Source of the DNA: Rhizobium sp.
Lineage (GTDB): Bacteria; Pseudomonadota; Alphaproteobacteria; Rhizobiales; Rhizobiaceae
NCBI GenBank assembly: GCA_029865885.1
Contig: JARXAK010000050.1
Location: 1 to 43,024, forward strand
Length of the DNA stretch: 43,024 nt
Direction of reading: 5' to 3'
Positions 33,992-41,942 of this stretch are shown here, piece by piece; within the stretch, counting starts at the first letter, position 1, and every line of letters begins with the position of its first letter. The notes beneath the pieces were generated by a model. That model was given only the letters and a program-made list of their open reading frames with translations. It was not told the DNA's origin and ran no database searches. Position numbers and translations under genes: made by a program.

Positions 33992-34885
33992 TCAGACAGT
34001 CGCACTCCCCTGCAGTTCGCTCTCCTGCCGAAGCAGCTCCGCCATGGCGCGTGTCAGCGGCCCCGCCATAGCGGGGTTCGCATAGGCCAGCACCAGGGGA
34101 ATGACCCGAACCGGCTCGGCAATCGGGAGGGCTCGGAGCAGCCCGCTCTTCAGGTCATCCTCGATCAGATGTCGCGGCAATCGGCCGTGACAAAAACCGC
34201 TCCGCACCGCTTCGATGGCCGATTCCACCGAATTCACCCGCAGATGCCGGCCACTGCCGGTCGAGCGCCCGAGCGCTTCCTCGTCCCGATCGATCAGAAC
34301 CATGGGATGATGGGAGAGCACCGAAGGGCTGAGGCCCGTTCCCTGCTGCAACAAGGGGTGTTCCCGGGCGGCGACGGCAACCATTTCCACATCGACGAAA
34401 CGAAAGGCATGCGGCGCACGATCGTCCCAGAAGCTGATGGCGAGGTCGTAGTCGGAGACGGGCAGGCTGCCGACAGGCTGCCGCACCAGTTCCTTGAGCA
34501 CGATCTCAGCCCCCTGATGCATTTCGCGAAACTTGGAAAGGGCGGAGAAAACAATCCGCTTCGGCGCGATCGCATCCACCAGCAACCGCACACGGGGCTC
34601 CTCTCCTTCCGACATCATCCGGGCACGCGCTTCGAGCCGCCTGAATTCGTCGATCAGCGGCCCTGCCTCGGCCAGCAGGAGTTGGCCAGCCTCGGTGAGG
34701 ACGGCACGACGTCCATCAAGCCTGAGCAGTTCGATACCGAGACGTTCCTGCAACCGGGCAATGGCGTAACTGACCGAGGATTGGCTTCGGTTCAGCATCG
34801 CAGCCGCCTTGGAGAAACTGCCGGCTTCCACCGCAGCTCTCAACACCGCCCATTGATCGAGTTCTGTCGAGGGAATGCTCTTCAT
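33992..34885 (-). CDS. LysR-family transcriptional regulator
   Basis: A 297-residue LysR-type regulator. The N-terminal winged helix-turn-helix is clear: AVEAGSFSKAAAMLNRSQS followed by VSYAIARLQERLG and DGRRAVLTEAG. The remaining about 200 residues form the periplasmic-binding-protein-like ligand domain, with RVRLLVDAIAPKRIVFSAL near its start. It is convergent with the HTH-TrpD2 gene (three bases between the two coding ends) and divergent from the metallo-beta-lactamase-fold gene. A 26-bp imperfect palindrome directly before its ATG suggests autoregulation and control of the neighbour. The ligand is not known. Confidence 0.93.
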   Translation of the reverse strand: MKSIPSTELDQWAVLRAAVEAGSFSKAAAMLNRSQSSVSYAIARLQERLGIELLRLDGRRAVLTEAGQLLLAEAGPLIDEFRRLEARARMMSEGEEPRVRLLVDAIAPKRIVFSALSKFREMHQGAEIVLKELVRQPVGSLPVSDYDLAISFWDDRAPHAFRFVDVEMVAVAAREHPLLQQGTGLSPSVLSHHPMVLIDRDEEALGRSTGSGRHLRVNSVESAIEAVRSGFCHGRLPRHLIEDDLKSGLLRALPIAEPVRVIPLVLAYANPAMAGPLTRAMAELLRQESELQGSATV

Positions 34886-34911
34886 GATCGATTTTCTAAA
34901 TCAATTCGATC
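34886..34911. promoter_or_regulatory. Inverted repeat before the LysR gene, probable operator
   Basis: Outer arms GATCGA (34886-34891) and TCGATC (34906-34911) enclose a further inner repeat, GATTT-TCT-AAATC. The element begins immediately upstream of the LysR start codon and lies in the divergent promoter region with the metallo-beta-lactamase-fold gene. LysR proteins bind such dyads; binding here is inferred. Confidence 0.55.
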
Positions 34912-34994
34912 GGAACTTCGAGCTATAAAGGCTGATTTTTCGAACATAACATGGTGGTGGGGACGAACAGCCAAACGGTCAAAAGGAATTCAAG

Positions 34995-36125
34995 ATGAAA
35001 ACGCCACTCGTTCCGATCCTGCTCATGGCGCTCGCGCAGCCAGTCCAAGCAGAGACGAACGGCAAATCAGCCGAAGCGCTGGTCGAACAGGGCCTGAAGG
35101 CAGGCGCCCGGTTCCCAGGTCTCAGCGACATCTGCGACCTTTCGCGCCCGCTGCTGACCGCTGGCCGCAGGCCCCAGGGGGCCGGGCAATCCCAGCGTCG
35201 CGAACTCTCGGCAGAAGAACGCGCCCGTCGGGCGGTGGCCGCCGTGGTCGAACCTCGCCAGGTGTTCGACAACCTCTATTTCGTCGGCGTACGCGGCGTC
35301 GCAAGCTGGGTCATCAAGACGTCCGAAGGATTGATCGTTGTCGATGCCCTCAACAATGACGAGGAGTCACGGGAGAGGATCGAAGGCGGTTTGCGAACCC
35401 TCGGTCTCGATCCCAAGGATATCCGCTACCTGATCATTACCCATGCCCATGGCGACCATTATGGCGGGCAGAAATACCTCGTCGACACCTATGCACCAAA
35501 GGTCCTGATGAGCGAGGAGGACTGGCAGGAGCTGGAGAAACCAGAACTTCAGTTTTCCAATCCGCGGTGGGGCGCACCGCCGAAGCGTGACGTCTCGGTG
35601 AGCGACGGCGACACCATTACGCTCGGCGACACGACGGTTCAGCTTTACGTCACACCCGGCCATACGCCCGGCACGGTTTCCCTGATCTTCCCGGTCGCCG
35701 ACAAGGGCGAACAGCACATGGTTGCCCTGTGGGGCGGGACGGGCCTGAACTTCGGTCCGAACGAAGCACGCATGCGGGCCTATTCCCAGTCTGCCGGACG
35801 TTTCCGCGACATCGCAGCCAAGGAGGGCGTGGACGTGTTCATGTCCAATCACCCGACGCGCGACGGCGCTCTGGACAACCTTGCCCTTCTTGCCGAGCGC
35901 GGGGCCAACGATCCGCATCCCTTCGTCGCGGGCGAACAGGCGCTCGGTGCATTCGACCTGTTGCGCGACTGCTCTCTGGCGCAGGCTGAAAGCATCAAGG
36001 CCGGTGACCGGACTCCGAAGCCTTTATTGGACATGGACAAAACAAGAAAGGGCCCGCCACCCAGGAAAGTGGCGGGCCCTTGCCGTTCATGGTCCTCTCA
36101 GAAGCTTGCCGAGAGTGACACGTAG
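34995..36125 (+). CDS. Secreted metallo-beta-lactamase-fold hydrolase
   Basis: A 376-residue protein with an N-terminal signal peptide (cleavage near VQA-E, residue 19/20). The metallo-beta-lactamase-fold zinc motifs are present: HAHGDH at 150-155, the TPGHTPGT loop, and a later SNHPTRD histidine. The arrangement resembles subclass B3-like hydrolases, but true antibiotic hydrolysis cannot be inferred from motifs alone. ATG at 34995 with AAGGAA upstream. It is divergent from the LysR regulator, which may control it. The last about 40 residues are odd: the coding frame runs through a perfect GC-rich hairpin (36048-36081) and overlaps the receptor gene on the other strand by 28 bases. This suggests a lost stop codon or frameshift near residue 335. 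Confidence 0.88.
   Translation: MKTPLVPILLMALAQPVQAETNGKSAEALVEQGLKAGARFPGLSDICDLSRPLLTAGRRPQGAGQSQRRELSAEERARRAVAAVVEPRQVFDNLYFVGVRGVASWVIKTSEGLIVVDALNNDEESRERIEGGLRTLGLDPKDIRYLIITHAHGDHYGGQKYLVDTYAPKVLMSEEDWQELEKPELQFSNPRWGAPPKRDVSVSDGDTITLGDTTVQLYVTPGHTPGTVSLIFPVADKGEQHMVALWGGTGLNFGPNEARMRAYSQSAGRFRDIAAKEGVDVFMSNHPTRDGALDNLALLAERGANDPHPFVAGEQALGAFDLLRDCSLAQAESIKAGDRTPKPLLDMDKTRKGPPPRKVAGPCRSWSSQKLAESDT
36048..36081 (-). terminator. Rho-independent terminator of the FepA-type receptor gene
   Basis: A perfect 13-bp stem, AAGGGCCCGCCAC / GTGGCGGGCCCTT, with an 8-base loop. On the minus strand it is followed by TTTCTTGTTTTG, a T-rich tail, and sits 17 bases after the receptor stop. It lies inside the open frame of the convergent metallo-beta-lactamase-fold gene. 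Confidence 0.9.
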
Positions 36126-38356
36126 AAGGAGCGTCCGGGCTCATTGTACGTATTGGCGCCGGCATTGTTGCCGCTGCCTTCACGATAGACCCGTTCGTTG
36201 AAGATGTTGTTCACGCCAGCCGTCATCCGATACTGCTCGTTGATGTCATAGGACGCCCCCAGGTTCACCAGCGTATAGGGTTCGCGCGGCTCCGGATTTT
36301 CAACAGCCGAACCGTTGAAGGATCGCGAGCTGGGTGACTGCGTTTCGCCATAATGGGTGGCGGACAGGATCAGTGTCAGGTCCTCGCGGGCCTGCCATTC
36401 GAGCGACGTGTTGATCGTGTAGTCCGGCACCAGCGACAGTGGCTGGCCGTCGCTCTTGTTCTTGGACTGCAGCATATAGGTGAAGTTCGTCGCCCAGGTC
36501 AGCTGTTCATGCAGAGGGACGGAGAGGTTGCCCTCCAGGCCCGACACGACAGCCTCAGGCACATTGTCCCACTGGTAGACGTTCACGGTTCTCGTGCTCA
36601 AGCTCGTCACAGCCGTCGTGGAGGGAGCAATCCGGTTGCGATAGTCGTTGTGGAAATAGGTAAGGCCCGCGTTCCAGCCCAGATCGTCATTGTAGGAGAT
36701 ACCGATCTCCTTGTTGATACTGGTTTCCGGCTCAAGGTTTTCGTTACCGATGATGTAGCATCCAGCCGCTGTTCTCACAGCGCAGCCATTGCCGTTCGAA
36801 AACAGGATGTATTCGGGATTCTGCTGGAAGAGGTTCGGTGCCTTGAAAGCCCGGGCGATGCCAGCCTTCAGGGTGATCGTGTCGGTCAGGGCATGGGAGG
36901 CGTTGAGGCTGGGGCTGAAATTCGAGCCAAACGCGCTATGCTGATCGAAGCGGAGGCCGGGCGTCAGGGTAAAGTCGTCGGTGATCGAGATGTTGTTTTC
37001 GGCATAGAGGCCGATCAACCAGTCACTGCTGTCGGGATCGAGGTTCCTCGGAATGGCCGGAATCACGGGATAGGTGACGCTGCTTGACCCCGGCTGAGCC
37101 GCAGAGACAGGATCGTGCATCCACTCACCGCGATACTCCGTGCCGATCGTCAGCTTCTGCTCGAACAGATAGTCGAGCGGCAGGATCCATTCGCTCTTCG
37201 CCGTCAGCGTGTCGAGTTCAATAGTGCTTTTCTTGAGATCCTCCGAGATCGAACCTTCGCTTCCGCCTGCAAGCGTTTCCGACAAGCGCGAATTCAGCGT
37301 GCGTTCCCACTGGATATAGCTCGTCGACTCGCCGAAATCATGGATGCCGCGATGTGTCGCGGCGAGCGTCCCACGCTTCAGGCTGTTCGTCTCCTCGCCC
37401 ACAAGCGAGTTCAAACGGGCCGCATTGGCCCCAGTCGCGGCGTTCTGCGAGTCTCCGGCAAACAGATTGCCCTGACGGCTATAAGCGGCCTCGAGATCGA
37501 TGGCATGGTCTGCGGTCGGCTCGAAGGTCAGGACGCCGCGGATATCTCTGTTGACCACGCCTTCGCGTCCCGCAGGCGGATTCGCCTGCACACCCGATGA
37601 GGCTCCGGCATTGATATCAGCGTCATCGTTCTGGGTGCGGCTATAGTTGCCGGTCAGCCGGAAGGATGTGATCTCGTTCAACGGGCCGCCAACAACGAAA
37701 TTGCCGCGAACTGTGTGACCTTCCTTCGAGTTCTCAGGAACGTTCACATAGGTGGAGACCGAGCCGGACAGCGTCTCCGGCTTCTTCGTGATGATGTTGA
37801 CGACCCCGCCGGCCGCACCCGAGCCATAGCGGGCAGCGGCCGGTCCCCGGATAACCTCAATCCGCTCGATGGCTTCCGCTGGCACCCAGTTACTGTCGCC
37901 GCGCGAGTCCCGTTCGCCGCCACGCCCCATGCGCACAGAATTGCGCGACAGCACGGGCTTGCCGTCAATCAGGATGAGCGTGTTTTCCGGACCCATGCCG
38001 CGCAGGTCGATCTGGCGCTGATTGCCGCGCTGACCCGATGCGCTGGTGCCGGTGAGATTGGCGCCGGGCATCCGGCGGATGATTTCCGAGATGTCGTTGG
38101 CGACAGGCCGCTGTTGAAGATCGGTTGCCGTGATCGTCGAAACGCCAGGCATCTGCTTCAACTGCTGCTCGGCGGAGAGGACGACGATCTCTTCCAGTAC
38201 CGTCTCTTCTTCAGCAGCCGCATCTTGATCCTGGGCCTGCGCCAGCTGCGGCGATACGGAAAGGGCCGCACACAGCAGCATCGAAAGGCGGCTGATGCCG
38301 TTGTCAGAAATCCGCGCCTGAAGCCGTTCGGCACGCCTCGATATCGACCGTGTCAT
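36098..38356 (-). CDS. fepA: TonB-dependent catecholate siderophore receptor, FepA family
   Basis: A 752-residue outer-membrane receptor. A signal peptide ends near AQA-Q (about residue 41), then a TonB box-like segment (EEIVVLSA) precedes the plug. The plug has the strongly FepA-like stretch LIDGKPVLSRNSVRMGRGGE, RDSRGDSNWVPAEAIERIEV and RGPAAARYGSGAAGGVVNIITK. The barrel ends in the aromatic LSASF. Two cysteines form a likely loop disulphide (CAVRTAAGC). FepA, PfeA and BfeA take up ferric enterobactin-type catecholates through TonB. ATG at 38356. The ABC importer at 28662-32351 is the probable inner-membrane partner. A TGA-N9-TCA dyad lies 20 bases upstream, hinting at iron control. The exact siderophore is inferred. 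Confidence 0.93.
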   Translation of the reverse strand: MTRSISRRAERLQARISDNGISRLSMLLCAALSVSPQLAQAQDQDAAAEEETVLEEIVVLSAEQQLKQMPGVSTITATDLQQRPVANDISEIIRRMPGANLTGTSASGQRGNQRQIDLRGMGPENTLILIDGKPVLSRNSVRMGRGGERDSRGDSNWVPAEAIERIEVIRGPAAARYGSGAAGGVVNIITKKPETLSGSVSTYVNVPENSKEGHTVRGNFVVGGPLNEITSFRLTGNYSRTQNDDADINAGASSGVQANPPAGREGVVNRDIRGVLTFEPTADHAIDLEAAYSRQGNLFAGDSQNAATGANAARLNSLVGEETNSLKRGTLAATHRGIHDFGESTSYIQWERTLNSRLSETLAGGSEGSISEDLKKSTIELDTLTAKSEWILPLDYLFEQKLTIGTEYRGEWMHDPVSAAQPGSSSVTYPVIPAIPRNLDPDSSDWLIGLYAENNISITDDFTLTPGLRFDQHSAFGSNFSPSLNASHALTDTITLKAGIARAFKAPNLFQQNPEYILFSNGNGCAVRTAAGCYIIGNENLEPETSINKEIGISYNDDLGWNAGLTYFHNDYRNRIAPSTTAVTSLSTRTVNVYQWDNVPEAVVSGLEGNLSVPLHEQLTWATNFTYMLQSKNKSDGQPLSLVPDYTINTSLEWQAREDLTLILSATHYGETQSPSSRSFNGSAVENPEPREPYTLVNLGASYDINEQYRMTAGVNNIFNERVYREGSGNNAGANTYNEPGRSFYVSLSASF

Positions 38357-38375
38357 CCCACCAAACCCCTTATGT

Positions 38376-38390
38376 TGACTAAACTAGTCA
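38376..38390. promoter_or_regulatory. Dyad TGACTA-AAC-TAGTCA upstream of the receptor gene
   Basis: Perfect 6-base arms around three bases, also fitting TGA-N9-TCA. It starts 20 bases before the receptor ATG. It is a candidate iron-responsive operator (RirA-type IRO), shared in pattern with the importer operon. No regulator of that type is seen in the window. Confidence 0.55.
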
Positions 38391-38515
38391 GCTAATAGGG
38401 GTGCACGTCTCAGGCTTCAACGCGGATGTTTTGGAATCATTTGAAATTGCGTGAGGCGCAACTGGCCCCAGGAAGCCCCCACTCGAAAGGGCAGGGAAAA
38501 CGCCATCGCCTCGCG

Positions 38516-39772
38516 CTAATCTATGACGATCGCTCTGAAATCATTGACATTCGTGCCGGTCGGTCCCGTCACAAGAAGATCGCCGATCGCTGCAAAACCC
38601 GAATAGCTGTCGTTTTGGGCGAGCAGTTTACGAGGTTCGAAACCTGCCGCACGAAGCCTTGCGACGCTGCCCCCATCCACGAGGGCGCCTGCGTGATCTC
38701 CAACACCGTCGATGCCATCAGTATCGGCTGCGAGCGCGGCCACGGGAAGGCCCTCGATCGCAAGCCCAAGCGCGAGCGCGAATTCGCTGTTGCGGCCCCC
38801 TCGCCCGCCATTGCCGCGAAGCGTTACTGTTGTCTCTCCGCCGGATAGCAGAACGGCCGGTCGAGAAAACGGGCGCCCTCTCGTCGCAATTTCGCGCGCG
38901 AGCGCCGCATGAACCTGGGCGACATCACGGCTTTCACCCTCGATCGAGTCCGAGAGTATGTGTGGTGTGAAACCCTCTGCCAATGCCACGCGCGCTGCTG
39001 CCTCCAGGGAAACGCTTGCGGAAGCAACGACGTGATGTTCATCGCGGGCGAGCCTGACATCGTCTGGCATCGGGGCGTCAGCTGCCGGCGAGCGGAGATG
39101 AGACAGGACAGCCGGGGAGAGGTCGAGTTTGTAGTTCTCGACAATGGCGAGCGCATCCTCTCGCGTCGACGCATCAGCAACTGTCGGCCCGGATGCGACG
39201 AAGGATGGAATGTCGCCCGGGATATCCGAGACAAGCAGGCTGACGACGCGCGCCTTGGTGGCCGCAGCGAGACGGCCGCCCTTGATCGTGGAGACGTGTT
39301 TGCGCACCACGTTCATCGCTGAAATCGGCGCGCCGGACGACAGGAGTATCTGGTTGAGCGCGATCTCGTCTTCAAGTGTCAGCCCGGGAGGCGGTGCTGG
39401 CAGCAGAGCAGACCCTCCCCCGGAAATCAGGGCGATGACGAGATCCTCAGGCGCGAGCCCGGCGACCAGTTCGAGGAGCCGTCCCGAGGCCACAAGCCCC
39501 GCTGCGTCAGGAACCGGGTGGGCAGCTTCGATCACCTCGATCGAGCGGGTGGCACAGCCATATCCGTAACGGGTGACGACGAGCCCATCCAGGGGACCAG
39601 GCCACAGGCTCTCAAGCGCTGCGGCCATCTGTGCCGCCCCTTTGCCGGCGCCGATGACGACAGTCCGCCCCCCCACCGGCGGCAGCGGAAGGTGCGCGCG
39701 AATGCCCATAAGCGGATCGGCGGCCTGAACTGCGGCCCGAAACAGTTTCTCCAGCAGGGTGCGGTGCTTCAT
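38516..39772 (-). CDS. ttuD: Glycerate 2-kinase/hydroxypyruvate reductase family protein TtuD
   Basis: A 418-residue protein of the type II glycerate kinase (GckA/TtuD, MOFRL-domain) family. In tartrate utilisation TtuD has been described as hydroxypyruvate reductase, while related enzymes are glycerate 2-kinases. Visible family signatures are GAGKGAAQMAAALE, ALISGGGSALLPAPPPGLTL, VRKHVSTIKGGRLA and the C-terminal MOFRL region with LSGGETTVTLRGNG, GGRNSEFALAL and a terminal GPTGTNVND. The ATG at 39772 (MKHRTLLEKLFRAAV) matches the usual family start. It lies 129 bases downstream of tctA on the same strand. With ttuC, it would convert tartrate-derived glycerate or hydroxypyruvate into central metabolism. 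Confidence 0.9.
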   Translation of the reverse strand: MKHRTLLEKLFRAAVQAADPLMGIRAHLPLPPVGGRTVVIGAGKGAAQMAAALESLWPGPLDGLVVTRYGYGCATRSIEVIEAAHPVPDAAGLVASGRLLELVAGLAPEDLVIALISGGGSALLPAPPPGLTLEDEIALNQILLSSGAPISAMNVVRKHVSTIKGGRLAAATKARVVSLLVSDIPGDIPSFVASGPTVADASTREDALAIVENYKLDLSPAVLSHLRSPAADAPMPDDVRLARDEHHVVASASVSLEAAARVALAEGFTPHILSDSIEGESRDVAQVHAALAREIATRGRPFSRPAVLLSGGETTVTLRGNGGRGGRNSEFALALGLAIEGLPVAALAADTDGIDGVGDHAGALVDGGSVARLRAAGFEPRKLLAQNDSYSGFAAIGDLLVTGPTGTNVNDFRAIVID

Positions 39773-39901
39773 CTTACAGCTCGTATTGATGTTTTGCATG
39801 CCTGGCATGCCCGATCGTCAATCGGGCAAGAGCCTTTGGCGAAGAGGGACCACAGGCCGACAACGCGGTCAATGCCTGCGCACTGGATCGCAGCGTCCAG
39901 A

Positions 39902-41407
39902 TCAGTCGTCCTCGACAAAGACCTGGTCCCGCTTCGAGCGGATCGACGGGAGCAGCGCCAGGATCACACAGACCAGCCCCAGCGCGAGAAGCGATGCGGC
40001 AATCGGGTTGGTGACGAAGACCGTCGCATCCCCACGGGAGATGATCATCGCCCGCCGCAGATGTTCTTCCAGGAGCGGCCCGAGAACAAAGCCGAGCAGC
40101 AGCGGCGCCGGCTCGCAGCCCACACGGATGAGGGCATAACCGAGAATGCCGGATACGATGATCGCGTAGACGTCGAAGGGATTGTTGTTGATCGAGTAGC
40201 AGCCGATCGAGGCGAAGATGACGATGGCCGGGAAGAGTGCCCGATAGGGAATGGTGAGCATCTTCACCCAAAGGCCGATCAGCGGAAGATTGAGGATGAC
40301 CAGCAGCAGATTGCCGATCCACATGGAGGCGATGATGCCCCAGAACAGCGCCGGCTGGCTGGTGATCACATCGGGCCCCGGCGTGATCCCCTGCAGGATG
40401 AAGGCGCCGACGATCAGGGCCATCACGGGATGCGCGGGAATGCCGAGCGTCAGAAGGGGAATGAAGGAGGTCTGTGCGGCGGCATTGTTCGCACTTTCTG
40501 GGCCGGCAACCCCTTCGATCGCACCGTGACCGAACTCTTCGGGCCTCTTCGAGAGGTTCTTTTCGGCCGAATAGCTGGCGAAGGACGCGAGCACATGGCC
40601 ACCCCCCGGAAGGACGCCGAGGATCGATCCGAGCGCTGTTCCACGCAGCACCGGCCCGACGATGCGACGCAGGTCGGCGCGGTCGAGCCACAGATGCGTG
40701 ACATGCTTGACGCCCACCTCGCGATCCTGATCGCTCTGGAGATTGCGGAAGATCTCGGCGACGCCAAAGATGCCGACGGCGACGGAGACGAAATTGATGC
40801 CTTGCGACAGTTCCAGCCGACCGAAGGTAAAGCGCTCCGTCCCTGTGTAAATGTCCTGGCCGACGGTTCCCAGGAGAAGTCCGATGGCGATCATACCCAA
40901 TGCCTTCAGGACGGAACCATGGGCGAGCGAGATCGAGACCAGAAGCCCGAGGACGATGAGCGCGAAGTATTCAGGGGCGCCAAACTGCAAGGCAACCGAG
41001 GCAAGCGGCGGTGCAGCGATCGCCAGGAGGAGCGTCGCGACGCAGCCGGCAAAGAATGAACCGAGCGCGGCGGTCGCAAGCGCCTGGCCTGCCCGTCCCT
41101 TGCGTGCCATCTGGTAGCCGTCGATCGCTGTCACGGCTGACGAGGATTCACCGGGAAGGTTGATCAGGATCGCAGTGGTCGAGCCGCCGTATTGTGCACC
41201 GTAATAGATGCCCGACAACATGATCAGCGACGTGACCGGCGAGAAGGTGAAGGTGATCGGCAGCAACATGGCAATTGTCGCGGTGGGGCCGATACCTGGA
41301 AGGACGCCCACGAGTGTTCCAAGCAGAACCCCGATGAAGCACCAGAAGATGTTGATAGGCGTCAGCGCGGTCTCGAAACCGAGCGCGAGATTGGCGAGGA
41401 GTTCCAT
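39902..41407 (-). CDS. tctA: Tripartite tricarboxylate transporter large membrane subunit TctA
   Basis: A 501-residue integral membrane protein of the TctA family with about 11-12 hydrophobic segments. The duplicated family motif is visible as GVLPGIGPTATIAMLLPITF and YYGAQYGGSTTAILINLPGE in the N-terminal half, and as GVLPGGGHVLASFASY, AAAQTSFIPLLTLGIP in the second half. TctA works with the small subunit TctB and a periplasmic binding protein TctC to take up carboxylates by ion gradient. ATG at 41407, 12 bases after tctB. No tctC is found in the window. Given ttuC and ttuD on either side, tartrate or a related dicarboxylate is the likely substrate. Confidence 0.95.
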   Translation of the reverse strand: MELLANLALGFETALTPINIFWCFIGVLLGTLVGVLPGIGPTATIAMLLPITFTFSPVTSLIMLSGIYYGAQYGGSTTAILINLPGESSSAVTAIDGYQMARKGRAGQALATAALGSFFAGCVATLLLAIAAPPLASVALQFGAPEYFALIVLGLLVSISLAHGSVLKALGMIAIGLLLGTVGQDIYTGTERFTFGRLELSQGINFVSVAVGIFGVAEIFRNLQSDQDREVGVKHVTHLWLDRADLRRIVGPVLRGTALGSILGVLPGGGHVLASFASYSAEKNLSKRPEEFGHGAIEGVAGPESANNAAAQTSFIPLLTLGIPAHPVMALIVGAFILQGITPGPDVITSQPALFWGIIASMWIGNLLLVILNLPLIGLWVKMLTIPYRALFPAIVIFASIGCYSINNNPFDVYAIIVSGILGYALIRVGCEPAPLLLGFVLGPLLEEHLRRAMIISRGDATVFVTNPIAASLLALGLVCVILALLPSIRSKRDQVFVEDD

Positions 41408-41419
41408 GATGCGCGCTCC

Positions 41420-41887
41420 TCAGAAACCGAAGACGGGGCCAAAAGTCGGGATGGTCACGGCAAGCCCGATCTTGAACACCAGATAACAGAGGCCGGCCAT
41501 GACGAGCCCCATGATGATTGCCGAGATCGCCGTATTCTTGGGCGAGGCGAGCGCAGTGATCGCAGTGCAGAGAAAGACGAGCGGCACGAGCCCGAGGGTG
41601 CGGGCACCGGCAGCGAACAGGGCAAGCGCCAGGGAGATCAACAGGATCGCCCGCCACGGGACGGGACCTGCCGCTACCTCGGCGGGCTTTCGCAGCCCTC
41701 CGAAGATGACGGCGACACCGAGCGCGCCGAGAAAGAAGGCCAGCACGACCGGGAAGAAGCCCGGCCCCATCTTGATGGCCGTGCCGAACTCATAGCGCGC
41801 ACCCTGGATAGCGAAGAATGCGGCGATCGCAATGAAGATCCCACCGGCCACCACATCGTGGCGGTTTCGTTTCGTCGTAGCGTCCAT
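41420..41887 (-). CDS. tctB: Tripartite tricarboxylate transporter small membrane subunit TctB
   Basis: A 155-residue protein with four hydrophobic segments, the usual size and topology for TctB: VVAGGIFIAIAAFFAIQGAR near the N-terminus, then the typical AIKMGPGFFPVVLAFFLGALG, and two more segments toward the C-terminus. The sequence GPGFFP is a family hallmark. The ATG at 41887 is chosen by fit to the family N-terminus. It is 55 bases downstream of ttuC and 12 bases upstream of tctA, in the same direction. It is the accessory membrane subunit of the transporter. Confidence 0.93.
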   Translation of the reverse strand: MDATTKRNRHDVVAGGIFIAIAAFFAIQGARYEFGTAIKMGPGFFPVVLAFFLGALGVAVIFGGLRKPAEVAAGPVPWRAILLISLALALFAAGARTLGLVPLVFLCTAITALASPKNTAISAIIMGLVMAGLCYLVFKIGLAVTIPTFGPVFGF

Positions 41888-41942
41888 GTCAGTCCCTCCC
41901 GGCCAGGCCCGCCCCCGTTTCCCCGCGGGCCTGTCCGCTGTG

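Noticed and set aside
39518-41059. A 513-codon open frame on the plus strand
   Set aside because: Antisense to tctA and ttuD; composition is highly charged and low-complexity, with no recognisable domain.
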